Shown piece after piece: positions 5,176-13,154 of a stretch of 31,090 nt of DNA. Made by a program: the position numbers and the translations under genes. How positions within the stretch are numbered: the stretch's first letter is position 1; each line of letters starts with the position of its first letter. Under the pieces are notes generated by a model. It saw only the letters and a list, made by a program, of their open reading frames with translations, was not told the origin of the DNA and made no database searches. The DNA is taken from positions 1 to 31,090 of the IMG/VR virus record IMGVR_UViG_3300042455_000551, one strand, 5' to 3'. This stretch comes from a virus.

Positions 5176-5988
5176 TCAGTAGATGTGAGAGGTGAACTTG
5201 GCGAGGCTGACGCCTTCGTAGCGACGGCACAGATAGTCGAGGCTGACGAACATGGGGTCGTAGCTGCCGTCTTCGACCTGGTGCTTGACGATCACGCCAC
5301 GCCAGTGAGCGTTGCCTTGCGGCCCCTTGTAATCCTCGTCATGCAGATAGCAAGCGCCGGCGATGAGTCCGTGATGGCTTCGACCGGCGACGAACCTGAT
5401 GGCGTAGTCGAGTGTCTGCTGGTGGCCCATTGTGAAGGTGTGGCCGATCTGCTTGAGTCGACCTGCCGCTGCGCCGCCCAATGGGCGGCCACTCATCGGC
5501 TGGACATACACATGGCAGTAGCCGACACCATCGATGAACACTGGCTCGAGGTAGCGATGCACCTGCCAGCCGTGCGCTTCGTAGTTGAGATCGTCGGTAG
5601 AGATGAGGCCGTGCAGCTTGGGGTCATCGTTCGTTGCCCGGTTGATGCGGTCCTCATGGTTGCCGAGCGTCAGATGCAGCTCGGGCTTGTAGAGCTTGTC
5701 TTTCACCTTGCGCTGGTGATCGTTGAAGCGCTCAAGCGGTGCGCACAGAATGTCGAAGGCTTCGTTGGCTGCTTCGATGTCATCGTTGTAGCGGCGACCC
5801 TCGAAGGATCGCTTGCCGATGTCGTAACTGCTGAGGCTTGGCATGTCGGCATGGTCGCCAAGGTGCACCACTACGTCGGGCTTGCGCTCGATTATGTAGG
5901 CACCGATCCACTCGAGGTGGGCAGTCGGGACTCCTGGCTTGGCTTGCGTGTCAGGAATGACTAGGTGCGTGCGCGTTGAATCAGACAT
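5176..5988 (-). CDS. Calcineurin-like metallophosphoesterase
   Basis: A 270-residue enzyme with the ordered metallophosphoesterase motifs: LVIPDTQ near residue 13 (first metal-binding Asp), VVHLGDHADM (GD motif), LTLGNHED (GNH motif) and later the His-containing MGHQQ and HHGLIAGACYLHDEDY stretches. The family hydrolyses phosphomono- or diesters with two metal ions. Phage versions are common but their substrates are mostly unknown. I start it at ATG 5988 (MSDSTRTHLVIPDTQ) because the longer frame only adds residues overlapping the coiled-coil membrane gene. It lies between the endolysin and holin genes. A role in nucleotide or DNA metabolism, or in tail-lysis modification, is open. Confidence 0.85.
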   Translation of the reverse strand: MSDSTRTHLVIPDTQAKPGVPTAHLEWIGAYIIERKPDVVVHLGDHADMPSLSSYDIGKRSFEGRRYNDDIEAANEAFDILCAPLERFNDHQRKVKDKLYKPELHLTLGNHEDRINRATNDDPKLHGLISTDDLNYEAHGWQVHRYLEPVFIDGVGYCHVYVQPMSGRPLGGAAAGRLKQIGHTFTMGHQQTLDYAIRFVAGRSHHGLIAGACYLHDEDYKGPQGNAHWRGVIVKHQVEDGSYDPMFVSLDYLCRRYEGVSLAKFTSHIY

Positions 5989-6016
5989 GCAGTCGCCCGT
6001 CTGTGGAGGGAAAGAA

Positions 6017-6346
6017 CTACCAGCGACGCTTGCCCCGATGGTGCACAGCCTCATGGCGGTGCAGCTCGTCGGTGACAGCGTCGAAGCGTGCGTCGACCTT
6101 GGCGTCGACGGCACGAACATCGCCGCCGATCTGTTTCACGTCGCCGATCAGTTCGTCGAAGCGTTCGTTGTTTGAGCGCAGATTCTGGTCGTGCTGGTCA
6201 CGGTTCTCGGTGCGCAGTCTTACGACCTGCACGACGAGTGTGGTGATGGCACCGAGCACAAGCGTGATGCCGGTGAGGATTGCGACCCACTCGGCAGCGC
6301 CGAAGCCGGGACTGTCGCTGATGGCCGTCGAGGCTTGGGCGAGCAT
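6017..6346 (-). CDS. Membrane-anchored coiled-coil protein (DUF2746-like)
   Basis: A 109-residue protein. One strong transmembrane segment at about residues 18-42 (EWVAILTGITLVLGAITTLVVQVV) is followed by a basic stop-transfer stretch and about 55 residues of heptad-rich helix (DQHDQNLRSNNERFDELIGDV region onward). The tail is histidine- and arginine-rich. The plan resembles DUF2746 proteins found near the lysis genes of mycobacteriophages, which may assist lysis. The start is ATG 6346, four bases after the endolysin stop. A GTG at 6385 in the same frame would overlap the endolysin by 35 bases. Confidence 0.7.
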   Translation of the reverse strand: MLAQASTAISDSPGFGAAEWVAILTGITLVLGAITTLVVQVVRLRTENRDQHDQNLRSNNERFDELIGDVKQIGGDVRAVDAKVDARFDAVTDELHRHEAVHHRGKRRW

Positions 6347-6350
6347 GGCA

Positions 6351-7217
6351 CTAACTGCGACCGGCGTTGATATCTGACCAAGCACTCCAGCCGCCGCCAG
6401 GGGTGATCTGATGCGATTGCCAGAGACCGCCAGCAGCGGTGACTGTTACTCGCAAGCGACCGTCGCTGAGCTTCTCGGCAAAGAGGTTTGAGCCGGCGAT
6501 GCCGCCCATGACTTCGACCCATGGCCCAACCTTGCCGCCAGGCTTTGAGGCCCAAGCGTGGACCGCTTGACCGCCAGAGGTAAGAGCGAACCATTCCTCG
6601 CGGCCGTCGGTGTTGATGAGTTTGAACATGTCAGCCTCGCTAGATTCGGTGGGCGTTGGTGCCGGTGGGGTTGGTTGGCCGACGATCGCTTCGACAAGAA
6701 GCTGATCGAGAGCTGCACGATCGGGATGGCGTGACCATGCGTCGGAGCGATCCCAGGGTTGGACATCGCCGTGGCAGAACAGACCGGGACGGTTGAGAGC
6801 GTCGGTGCCGATCCATTGAGCGTTCGCTGCTGGATCGATTCCGAGGAATCCCCACAGGGCACGGATGGCTTCGCCTGCTCGAGCGATCATTGCTTGGGTG
6901 TTGGCATCGTCGGGGCTGAGATCAGCGCTGCGACCGGCGAGACAGATGTGCCAGGTGCGCGAGTTGTAGCCAGAGGCGGCGACGCTGAAGGTGGTGAAGC
7001 TAGGCGGAACTAGCACGACCGTTTCTTCGCTGTCGACGATGCAGGCATAGGAGCCGGGATCGCTGCGTCGAGCAATGAAGCCGGCAAGGTTGCGCGCGCT
7101 GCCTGGTCCGGTCGGACCCTCAGAGGTGTGCACGCCGATCGCATAGGTCGGCGTTGCGTTCCTTGAGGGATAGAACTGCGGCGACGCCGGTGGATTGTCG
7201 AGCAGGTAGTAGCCCAT
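6351..7217 (-). CDS. lysA: Endolysin: N-acetylmuramoyl-L-alanine amidase with C-terminal wall-binding-like domain
   Basis: A 288-residue protein. Residues 1-165 form an amidase_2/PGRP-like domain with candidate zinc ligands His30 (AIGVHTSEG) and His149 (LFCHGDV); His90 is also nearby. This class cuts the bond between muramic acid and L-Ala. A Pro/Thr-rich linker (about 170-186) leads to a C-terminal domain with repeated Trp/Gly motifs (EEWFALTSGGQ, GGLWQSHQITPGGGWSAW), resembling sugar-binding propeller-blade repeats. There is no signal peptide, so export depends on the holin. The ATG at 7217 overlaps the tail gene stop as TGATG. The separate placement of the holin five genes later is unusual. 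Confidence 0.9.
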   Translation of the reverse strand: MGYYLLDNPPASPQFYPSRNATPTYAIGVHTSEGPTGPGSARNLAGFIARRSDPGSYACIVDSEETVVLVPPSFTTFSVAASGYNSRTWHICLAGRSADLSPDDANTQAMIARAGEAIRALWGFLGIDPAANAQWIGTDALNRPGLFCHGDVQPWDRSDAWSRHPDRAALDQLLVEAIVGQPTPPAPTPTESSEADMFKLINTDGREEWFALTSGGQAVHAWASKPGGKVGPWVEVMGGIAGSNLFAEKLSDGRLRVTVTAAGGLWQSHQITPGGGWSAWSDINAGRS

Positions 7218-7852
7218 CAGCCCGGTGCGCCGGATGGGCCGATGTCTTCGACGGTCATGTTGACGTTTTCGAGTGTGGAGATTTGTGCGGAAACACCAGC
7301 AGTGCGAGCCAGTGTGAGAAGGATTGTGTAACTGCCAGCGGCGATTGCCCGAGAACCCATCACATGAACATTTAGTTTTGTCTGACCAGTACCGAAAACA
7401 ATGTTTCCACTCCACCAAACCGTTCCAGTGGTGCTGTTCTCGCGAATACGCATTGTGTAACTATCGCCGGCAGTTGCGGTGATTGTTGTTGAGATGCTGA
7501 CCCGGTAGAACCGATTGGCGAGAGCAGTGAAAGAGCTACTTGTAAAGACTGCCGTTTCAGTTGTGCCGGACGTGGACGTGCCGGGTCCGGTTCCTTGCGC
7601 CCTAACCATCAGACCCCACGGAGCGTTCCAGCCTGGGCCCTTACGCCAGTTCGTTCCGTTGTAGGTGTAGAGACCCTCGTCGGCGTCGTTGCTGCCGATG
7701 TAGGCAACCATGCCGTCTTCGGGTTCGGTGAGCGCAGTGTCGCGTGCGGTCGTCGTCGCGAAATACATGACGCCCTGCTCCATCAGGTAGTTGTTGACAT
7801 CTGATGCAGTTAGTACCGCGCCAGCGGTGAATGCTTTGTAGCCAGAACCCAT
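7217..7852 (-). CDS. Minor tail / receptor-binding tip protein
   Basis: A 211-residue protein. Its N-terminal segment MGSGYKAFTAGAVLTASDVNNYLM, followed by RDTALTEPEDGMVAYI and LYTYNGTNWRKG, is the pattern that many actinophage tail-fibre proteins use to introduce a distal domain. The rest is Thr/Ser/Gly-rich beta structure without cysteines, as expected for a trimeric fibre or a carbohydrate-binding tip. It is the last structural gene before the endolysin, the usual place of the host-range determinant. AGGAGG lies 8 bases before the ATG. Its codon use is slightly AT-richer than its neighbours, which is common for exchangeable tip genes. Confidence 0.75.
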   Translation of the reverse strand: MGSGYKAFTAGAVLTASDVNNYLMEQGVMYFATTTARDTALTEPEDGMVAYIGSNDADEGLYTYNGTNWRKGPGWNAPWGLMVRAQGTGPGTSTSGTTETAVFTSSSFTALANRFYRVSISTTITATAGDSYTMRIRENSTTGTVWWSGNIVFGTGQTKLNVHVMGSRAIAAGSYTILLTLARTAGVSAQISTLENVNMTVEDIGPSGAPG

Positions 7853-7867
7853 TGCGGTGTCCTCCTG

Positions 7868-9361
7868 CTAGTAGGCGAGCTTGTTTTGATTCAAGACGCC
7901 GAAGTTGGTGTTGTCGAGAATGAAGAAGCCGGTGTAGAACGTGGCGCTCGAAAGGCCGAACGTGGTGCTCCAGTTGCCGGGCGTAATTGTGTGGCCGACC
8001 GATTCCACAAAGCAGTCGCGCTCGACAGCATCGCCGCCGCCAGGCACTGCGAACTTCACCGTCACACGATCGCGAATCTTGCGTGAAAGCAGATCGGGAT
8101 AGAGGGTGGACGGGTTGCCCTGCGGTGCGAACCGAATCTCTTCCGGTCGCAGCTCAGGGTTCGCATACTGCGAAGCCAAGAACAGGGCAAGATCCTTTGC
8201 TTCGTTCTGTCCGTAGGAAGTGTCAGTGCCCACTGTCGAAACGATCGGCACTTCGATTGCGAGGGTGCGTGCACCGTAAAGCGAGATTGATTCAGCGTTT
8301 GAGACGATGACGGTGGTGCCGGTCAGAGTCCTGCCGTTGACTGCGTTCGTCACGGTTCGGTCAATCTTGACGATGTTGTAGATCAAAGAGTCGTCATAAA
8401 CAATGGAAGTGCCGACAAACTTCTTGCCCTCTGCGTCGGTGGTGTCGTACACCGACTGCACGTTGATTGAGCGATCGTCAGAGATGATGGCGTCACGGTC
8501 GGCGAAGACGAGCGTGCCATCATCGTCGACATAGATGACGCCAGAGTCTGCAGCTGCTGCTTCTTGCAGCATCTCAATCGGGGTCTTTGTTGCATCTTGC
8601 GGGGCAAGGAATGTGGTGCCTTCGTCGATGTCGCGCAGATTGTCGGGCCAGCTGATCGCATTGAGAATCGTTTCAATGCGAAGCCCTGGCAGATCGGTGC
8701 CAGTTCCAATGATCGGTGTCGTTGTGACACCGCCCGAAACTTTGATACCGCCAGTTGTTCCTGTGCCAGTGACGTCAATCGAAGAGGGGCCCAAGCCGCC
8801 GCCGTCTGAAGGCTGTGAGATACCGATGTCGAAAGTGGTCGTGGCGCTTGACGAGATGCTTGCCGATGAGGGCAAGCCGCCGATGATTGTCGACAGTGGC
8901 TTGAAAGCATCAGAGCAAGAGATCGTGGCAGTGGCGTCGCCGATGCCAGCGTCTGAGTAGTCAAAGGTCCATGAGTCAATGAAGCCACGAAAGATTGAGT
9001 AGGTGGTGCCGTCCCAGGTCGCACGAACTACGACCGGGATCGAGGGCACGACGCCAGTGACGCCGACGGTGGCGTTGTAGTACGGGCTGGCCGTGTTGGT
9101 TGGGTCGAATGATCGGTCGCGATTGTCCAGCGTGATCGTTGCCGTGCCAGTGCCGAAACGCTCAAGCGCTCGACGCCGGCCACGGTTCGTGGTGATCGAT
9201 CGCACCGATGTGGAGATGTCGTAGAAGAACGCACCGTCGCCGAGGGTGCCAGTGTCAAGACCAGGGTCGGTGACATCAAGAACCAGTCGCGTGCCAGTGT
9301 TCGCACCCACGACCGAAGGTGCGAACAGCACCTCAAGCGTTGGCATGTTGGCGAGGCTCAT
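7868..9361 (-). CDS. Minor tail protein (tail tip/hub)
   Basis: A 497-residue protein following the tape measure. The stretch SITTNRGRRRALERFGTGTATITLDNRDRSFDP is a widely shared actinophage minor tail motif (R-x3-L-x-R-F-x-x-GTA-x-x-x-LDNRDRxFDP). A distal region with DDDGTLVFADRDAI resembles the fold found in gp27/Dit-Tal type hub proteins. It probably links the tube end to the tip. The ATG at 9361 overlaps the tape measure stop (ATGA). Short spacing (about 15 bases) separates it from the next tail gene. Confidence 0.82.
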   Translation of the reverse strand: MSLANMPTLEVLFAPSVVGANTGTRLVLDVTDPGLDTGTLGDGAFFYDISTSVRSITTNRGRRRALERFGTGTATITLDNRDRSFDPTNTASPYYNATVGVTGVVPSIPVVVRATWDGTTYSIFRGFIDSWTFDYSDAGIGDATATISCSDAFKPLSTIIGGLPSSASISSSATTTFDIGISQPSDGGGLGPSSIDVTGTGTTGGIKVSGGVTTTPIIGTGTDLPGLRIETILNAISWPDNLRDIDEGTTFLAPQDATKTPIEMLQEAAAADSGVIYVDDDGTLVFADRDAIISDDRSINVQSVYDTTDAEGKKFVGTSIVYDDSLIYNIVKIDRTVTNAVNGRTLTGTTVIVSNAESISLYGARTLAIEVPIVSTVGTDTSYGQNEAKDLALFLASQYANPELRPEEIRFAPQGNPSTLYPDLLSRKIRDRVTVKFAVPGGGDAVERDCFVESVGHTITPGNWSTTFGLSSATFYTGFFILDNTNFGVLNQNKLAY

Positions 9362-11553
9362 GGCACAAGTACCGTTGCGCCTCGACGACTAGCGCGCGCG
9401 ATGGCATCGATCACGATGCGCTCGATGGCGTCGGGATCTCCTGCGACGGTGTTGATCGTGACGTTGATTGCAGGACCGCCGCCCAGACCTTTGCCGCTGA
9501 ACAGTGCCTTTTGCTGCTGAGGGTTCAGGATCATCTCGTTGTCGTGCAGCACAGCGAGACCAGAGCCGCCACCCATGCCGGCGTTGAAGATGCCGCCTGC
9601 CTCAAAGCGCGGCAACTTGGGGGCGCTGATGGTGTTGCCGCCGATGACTGGCACCCAGCCAGGGACAGACCAAGACAACTTGCCGACGGTGTTGTTCCAG
9701 GCGTCTGAGATGAAGTTGAAGGCAGTCTTGAAAGGGCCGCTGATTGCGTCGGCGATGTTGGTGAAGACGCTGCCGATGATGTCCTTGGCGGTCTGGAAGA
9801 ATCCCCAGACCGTTGCGATGCCGTTGATGATGTTGAAGAACGCGCCCTTGATGATGTTCCATGCGGTGTTGATTGCGCCAGAGATGGCGTCCCACACGAC
9901 CTGCACTACCTTCCACAAAAGTTGCAGGTATGGGATGAGAATGTTTTGGATGTACCAGTAGATCTTGTCCCAGATCGGTTTGATGACATTGTTCCAAGCG
10001 AACAGGACAACGGCCATGATGATCTCGAACGCTTTTTTGTAAATGTTGAACAGCAAGGTCACATAGGGGATGAGAATGTTTTGGATGTACCAGTAGATCT
10101 TGTCCCAGATCGGTTTGATGACATTGTCCCAAGCAAAGCTAGTGACGGCTTGAATCTTTGACCAGACGTTTTCCCAGTTGGCTTGGAGCCACTTGATGAT
10201 TGCAACCATCGCAACGATCGGCAGGATAATTGGCCCGCCGAGGATGGCGATGATTGCTGCGTAGGCTTTGTGGTCCATGATCCATTTGAAGACCTGGTCC
10301 CAGTTGCGCCAGAGATAGATCGCCGCAGCGACCATCGCTCCGATGGCGACGCCGATCGCGATGAACGGTGCAGCTGCAGCAACAGTCGCAGCGATAGCGG
10401 CGAGCATTGAGACCGTGTAGGCGGTGAGCACGATGATCATGATGCCGCCGAGCACGCCGGCGACGACCACCATCATGTCTTTGTGTTCTTCCATGAACTT
10501 GGTGAGCTCGTCGACCTTGGGACCGAGCTGGTCCATGACCTCGCCGATCTTGTTGAACACTTTGGTGGCGATGGGTTCGATGGCCAAGAACACGCGGTTC
10601 TTGAGCATGGTCAGTTTCTCGGCGAAGTCTTGAGTGTCTGCACTTGCGCCGAGGATGGTTTCGCCGCCGCCTGCGATGGCTGCGGTCATGTCTTCATACG
10701 AGAGCTTGCCTTCACGAATGAGGGCTGCAAGTTTCGGGCCAGCCTTTGCGCCGAACACGTCGAGCGCAATGCCTGCGCCAGCAACGTCGCTAGGTGCGCC
10801 CTTGATTGCGTTGAAGGTTTCGCTGAAGACGCTCGAGGCGTCTTTGCCTTGCTTGGCTGCAGTAGCCAGGGACTTCGACAGCGCTGGCATCACGTCGCCA
10901 GCGTCCACGCCAGCCTTGGCGAGTGTGGCGAGGAAGCCTGCGGACTGGTCGAAAGAGAGACCAACTTCACGCAGAACTACGCCGGCTCCACTCATGGTGC
11001 CGGCAAGTTCCGCGACCGACACGCCAGAGGCTTGCGAGGCACGGAAGAGGAGATCGAGTTTGCCCGATTGATCTGCAGCACCGACGCCGAAGTTGTTGAA
11101 CACGTCGGTGACTGCTGTGAGGTTGCCACCGAGATCGGTGCCGGTCATGCGTGACAGCTCAAGCACCTGGCTAGAGAGTGTCTGCAGAGGTGCGCCGGTG
11201 AGGCCGAGCTTCTGTGAGAAGACGGTGATGGCTTTGCCAGCATCGCCGAACGATGCAGGCACTGTGCCGGCGACCGCTTTCATGTCGGCTTGCAGTGCCT
11301 CAAGTGCCGGACCGGTTGCGCCGGTGCCGATGCGAATGTTGTCGAAGGCTTCGTCGAATTGTGAGCCGACTTCAAAGAGTCCGACAGCCACGGCGGAAGC
11401 GCCAGCAAGCATGCCGAGACTGGCAGCCGCTGCGCCCTTCATGATCTTCTGAGAAGCTGATGAAGTTGAGCCGGCGAGTTTGTCTAGCTCTTTGCGAGCC
11501 TTGTCGATTCCAGCGTCGTTGAACTTTGAGACGACATCAATAAACACCGACAC
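9358..11553 (-). CDS. Tail tape measure protein
   Basis: A 731-residue protein, the longest gene in the tail module, directly after the chaperone and connector-type genes. The N-terminal third is Ala/Gly-rich helical (phage-minor-tail/TP901 type: FDEAFDNIRIGTGATGPALEAL, VTDVFNNFGVGAADQ). The middle (about 360-420) has long hydrophobic stretches (MVVVAGVLGGIMIIVLTAYTV, then an Ala-rich run), and the region 450-580 has Trp-rich repeats of the type WDNVIKPIWDKIYWYIQN. The C-terminus carries GGxFxAGxGGGSGLAVLHDNEMILNP, a common tape measure ending. It sets tail length and helps DNA passage. At about 1.5 Angstrom per residue, 731 residues suggests a tail near 110 nm. Confidence 0.93.
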   Translation of the reverse strand: MSVFIDVVSKFNDAGIDKARKELDKLAGSTSSASQKIMKGAAAASLGMLAGASAVAVGLFEVGSQFDEAFDNIRIGTGATGPALEALQADMKAVAGTVPASFGDAGKAITVFSQKLGLTGAPLQTLSSQVLELSRMTGTDLGGNLTAVTDVFNNFGVGAADQSGKLDLLFRASQASGVSVAELAGTMSGAGVVLREVGLSFDQSAGFLATLAKAGVDAGDVMPALSKSLATAAKQGKDASSVFSETFNAIKGAPSDVAGAGIALDVFGAKAGPKLAALIREGKLSYEDMTAAIAGGGETILGASADTQDFAEKLTMLKNRVFLAIEPIATKVFNKIGEVMDQLGPKVDELTKFMEEHKDMMVVVAGVLGGIMIIVLTAYTVSMLAAIAATVAAAAPFIAIGVAIGAMVAAAIYLWRNWDQVFKWIMDHKAYAAIIAILGGPIILPIVAMVAIIKWLQANWENVWSKIQAVTSFAWDNVIKPIWDKIYWYIQNILIPYVTLLFNIYKKAFEIIMAVVLFAWNNVIKPIWDKIYWYIQNILIPYLQLLWKVVQVVWDAISGAINTAWNIIKGAFFNIINGIATVWGFFQTAKDIIGSVFTNIADAISGPFKTAFNFISDAWNNTVGKLSWSVPGWVPVIGGNTISAPKLPRFEAGGIFNAGMGGGSGLAVLHDNEMILNPQQQKALFSGKGLGGGPAINVTINTVAGDPDAIERIVIDAIARASRRGATVLVP
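9932..9999. repeat. Direct repeat in tape measure gene, copy A
   Basis: A 68-bp segment that reappears at 10067-10134 with a single difference (9993 T versus 10128 C), offset 135 bp = 45 codons. Both copies encode the same WD/WN-NVIKPIWDKIYWYIQ stretch in the same frame. Confidence 0.92.
10067..10134. repeat. Direct repeat in tape measure gene, copy B
   Basis: Second copy of the 68-bp repeat, in frame with the first. The near identity at silent positions points to recent duplication or gene conversion rather than only protein-level selection. Confidence 0.92.
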
Positions 11554-11562
11554 GTCGCACTC

Positions 11563-12153
11563 CTAGGGTTCAAGGCTGTTTGAATCGAAACTGCTTTGCA
11601 GCTGCTGTTCGTAAAACTGAACAATCTGCCTAATGCTTTTGTTCGCTGTCTGCCAGCCCTTCGACTCATACCAAGCACGCCAGATAAGGCGTCGAGGTTT
11701 ACCGAGACCGGCTGCCAGCAATGAATCGCCGAGCACGTTGGTGGCTTTCTTTCGACCGGCAAGCTCAAACGCTGCAGCCGCACCGTCAAGGTTGGAGATG
11801 CGCCACGCTGCCTGCTCAGCCGAGCCGGTCTTGCGTCGTCCGCCTTGCTTGACGACGATGCCTTTACGGGCAGTGGACGGATTCCAATACGGCAGGCGCG
11901 AGGGTGAGTATCGTTCGTCGCCGTAGCGCCAGCCAGACAGCGGCTGATCGGGAACAAGAGCTCGCGCCCTATTAGCGATTGGCTGCAACACGTTGCGGAT
12001 CTCTTTATCCATTGCTCTACGAAGTTTCGGATCGAACTCCTTGAGCTCGTTCTTGAACTTGTCGTAGTTGTAAAGAGACAAGGTCAGGTCGAAACCTTGC
12101 ATGTCAATGGCGGTAGGTGCCGTCGGTGTGAGAGCACGCGGGCTCCTTGGCAT
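11563..12153 (-). CDS. HK97-gp10-like neck/tail assembly protein (tentative)
   Basis: A 196-residue protein between the tail chaperones and the tape measure. A charged helical N-terminal part (YDKFKNELKEFDPKLRRAMD, IRNVLQPIANRARALVP) followed by a basic, glycine-rich segment and an aromatic tail resembles HK97-gp10-family proteins, which help join head and tail or complete the tail. The usual place of that family is upstream of the major tail protein, so this position is slightly odd. The ATG at 12153 is supported by AAGGGG 5 bases upstream. A later Met18 is possible but lacks such a site. Confidence 0.6.
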   Translation of the reverse strand: MPRSPRALTPTAPTAIDMQGFDLTLSLYNYDKFKNELKEFDPKLRRAMDKEIRNVLQPIANRARALVPDQPLSGWRYGDERYSPSRLPYWNPSTARKGIVVKQGGRRKTGSAEQAAWRISNLDGAAAAFELAGRKKATNVLGDSLLAAGLGKPRRLIWRAWYESKGWQTANKSIRQIVQFYEQQLQSSFDSNSLEP

Positions 12154-12155
12154 TT

Positions 12156-12281
12156 CTACCCCTTCCGAGATTGTTCTTTCAGTACCGCAACGATCGCCCA
12201 GAACACGTCCGGTGGAGTGTCGAGCAGATCGTTGGGTGCGATGCTGGTGGCGACAGAGACCTGCGCCACCAGCATCGTCAT
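12156..12281 (-). CDS. Tail assembly chaperone, frameshift (T) part
   Basis: A 41-residue frame in the -1 register, overlapping the end of the G-part gene. It encodes VSVATSIAPNDLLDTPPDVFWAI..., the recognised C-terminal extension of actinophage tail chaperones (TSI-P-DLLDTPPxVFxAxVxVL). In this phage it is expected to be made mainly as a fusion: ribosomes on the G frame slip at CCCTTTA (12296-12290) and continue in this frame, giving a 132-residue GT protein spanning 12553-12156. The ATG at 12281 overlapping the G stop offers independent translation as a second possibility. Confidence 0.85.
   Translation of the reverse strand: MTMLVAQVSVATSIAPNDLLDTPPDVFWAIVAVLKEQSRKG
12240..12276 (-). promoter_or_regulatory. 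Frameshift-stimulating RNA stem-loop
   Basis: GATGCTGGTGGCG (12240-12252) and CGCCACCAGCATC (12264-12276) form a perfect 13-bp stem with an 11-base loop, inside coding sequence. In the mRNA it begins 13 bases after the slippery heptamer. Stable hairpins a short distance downstream of slippery sites promote -1 slippage (known). The spacing is slightly longer than the usual 5-9 bases. Confidence 0.85.
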
Positions 12282-12553
12282 GCTTTCTCTAAAGGGACGC
12301 GCGGCTCGTCGCCGGCTTCGATCGAGTCGATGTCGTCAAGCCATTCGTCGAATGGTTTCACGACAAGACCGGCAACGTGCGAGCCCTTCCAGGCTGCCCA
12401 GCAGAGCGCTTCGTAGGAGGCGTCCTGGCCGAACAGTTGAGTCATCGGCTTAGCGAACTGACGCTCGGCAGCCACGATGACCTTGGGGGTAACAGGGATC
12501 TCATACGGCTCGCCCTGTGCAGGAACGACCCGAAGACGCATGAGAGCAGCCAT
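12278..12553 (-). CDS. Tail assembly chaperone, G part
   Basis: A 91-residue protein between the major tail protein and the tape measure, the fixed place of the lambda G/T-type chaperone. Visible features are an N-terminal beta part (LRVVPAQGEPYEIPVTPKVIVAAERQF), a central helix (SYEALCWAAWKG) and an acidic C-terminus (DEWLDDIDSIEAGDE). It binds the tape measure during tail assembly (known role of the family). The ATG at 12553 follows the major tail protein stop by two bases. The longer in-frame extension lacks support. The slippery site lies just before its stop. Confidence 0.85.
   Translation of the reverse strand: MAALMRLRVVPAQGEPYEIPVTPKVIVAAERQFAKPMTQLFGQDASYEALCWAAWKGSHVAGLVVKPFDEWLDDIDSIEAGDEPRVPLEKA
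12290..12296 (-). promoter_or_regulatory. -1 ribosomal slippery heptamer CCCTTTA
   Basis: In the G-part frame the codons read GTC CCT TTA, so C-CCT-TTA fits X-XXY-YYZ exactly. Slippage to CCC TTT joins the G part to the T part. The G frame stops only three codons later at 12278. Confidence 0.88.
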
Positions 12554-12555
12554 GA

Positions 12556-12960
12556 CTAAGCCGTCGCCTTGGCGATGGTGCCGTCGATTGGCCAAGTGAT
12601 CGAGGCCGAGGCGAGTTCGCCGACCTGCGCATCGAGTGGCATCCATTCGGTGACAAGCGCCGAGAAGGTGTAAGACGGATTGGCGGTGCCAGTGGCGGTG
12701 CCGTTGGGCTTGACAATGACAGCAGCGGTGCTGCCGATCAGCGGATACAGCGTGGCTTCGACTGACGCAGCTGCGAAGTCTTGGTTGAAGTCGATCGCTA
12801 CTGACGAGTCAGCGAGACCGGCAACGCGACGCACGGCAGTGTTGCCGAATGTCGTGGTCTCAATTTCGGCGCGCGTTGTTGAGAGTGTCACCTTGGTGAT
12901 GTGGCTTGAGAGGTCCACGCCGCCGATGGAGACGTTGGCATTAGTGATGACGATGGCCAT
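12556..12960 (-). CDS. Major tail protein
   Basis: A 134-residue tube subunit: MAIVITNANVSIGGVDLSSHIT, followed by TRAEIETTTFGNTAVRRVAGL and FNQDFAAASVEATLYPLIG, is a well-known actinophage tail tube pattern (VxLSxTRAEIETTTFGxxAxxRVAGLxDxSVxxDFxQDF). The fold is an antiparallel beta barrel that stacks as hexameric rings. AGGAGG is present but 11 bases upstream of the ATG, a rather long spacing. It lies directly upstream of the chaperone genes as usual. Confidence 0.9.
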   Translation of the reverse strand: MAIVITNANVSIGGVDLSSHITKVTLSTTRAEIETTTFGNTAVRRVAGLADSSVAIDFNQDFAAASVEATLYPLIGSTAAVIVKPNGTATGTANPSYTFSALVTEWMPLDAQVGELASASITWPIDGTIAKATA

Positions 12961-12966
12961 GACGGC

Positions 12967-13146
12967 TTAGTCCTCCTGGGTAGATGTTGCTGGTTCGACC
13001 TTGGTGGTCTTGGACTTGGTGCTTGCGAGGTGACCAGCACCGATGAGGTGCTCGACGTCGCAACCCTCGAGGTCGTCATCGCTGACGATCTCGCCGGGTT
13101 CGTGGCCCACCACGTTGAGTGGGCCGACGATCTTGTAGGTGTTCAC
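12967..13146 (-). CDS. Small head-tail region protein
   Basis: A 59-residue frame, GTG 13146 to TAA 12967, with AGGAG just upstream of the start. The sequence VNTYKIVGPLNVVGHEPGEIV and then DLEGCDVEHLIGAGHLASTK has the VxGPLxVxGxEPGxxVxDxxLxGxDVxxLIxAGHL pattern of small actinophage proteins encoded among the connector genes. The C-terminal 20 residues are Lys/Thr-rich and probably disordered. The precise role is unknown. It fits the gap between the terminator-like protein and the major tail protein and leaves no other coding space there. Confidence 0.75.
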   Translation of the reverse strand: MNTYKIVGPLNVVGHEPGEIVSDDDLEGCDVEHLIGAGHLASTKSKTTKVEPATSTQED

Positions 13147-13154
13147 GGGGACTC

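Noticed and set aside
5146-5964. 272-residue plus-strand frame
   Set aside because: It lies entirely opposite the metallophosphoesterase, which shows clear catalytic motifs. The frame has no start signal or recognisable domain and is a shadow produced by high G+C codon use.
9932-10134. Mobile element or assembly duplication in the tape measure gene
   Set aside because: The copies are in frame, encode an expected tape-measure-like repeat and differ at one base, with diverged sequence between them. This fits gene-internal duplication better than insertion or misassembly.
10483-11154. 223-residue plus-strand frame
   Set aside because: It is antisense to the middle of the tape measure gene, rich in Cys and His without a motif pattern, and typical of a reverse-strand shadow.
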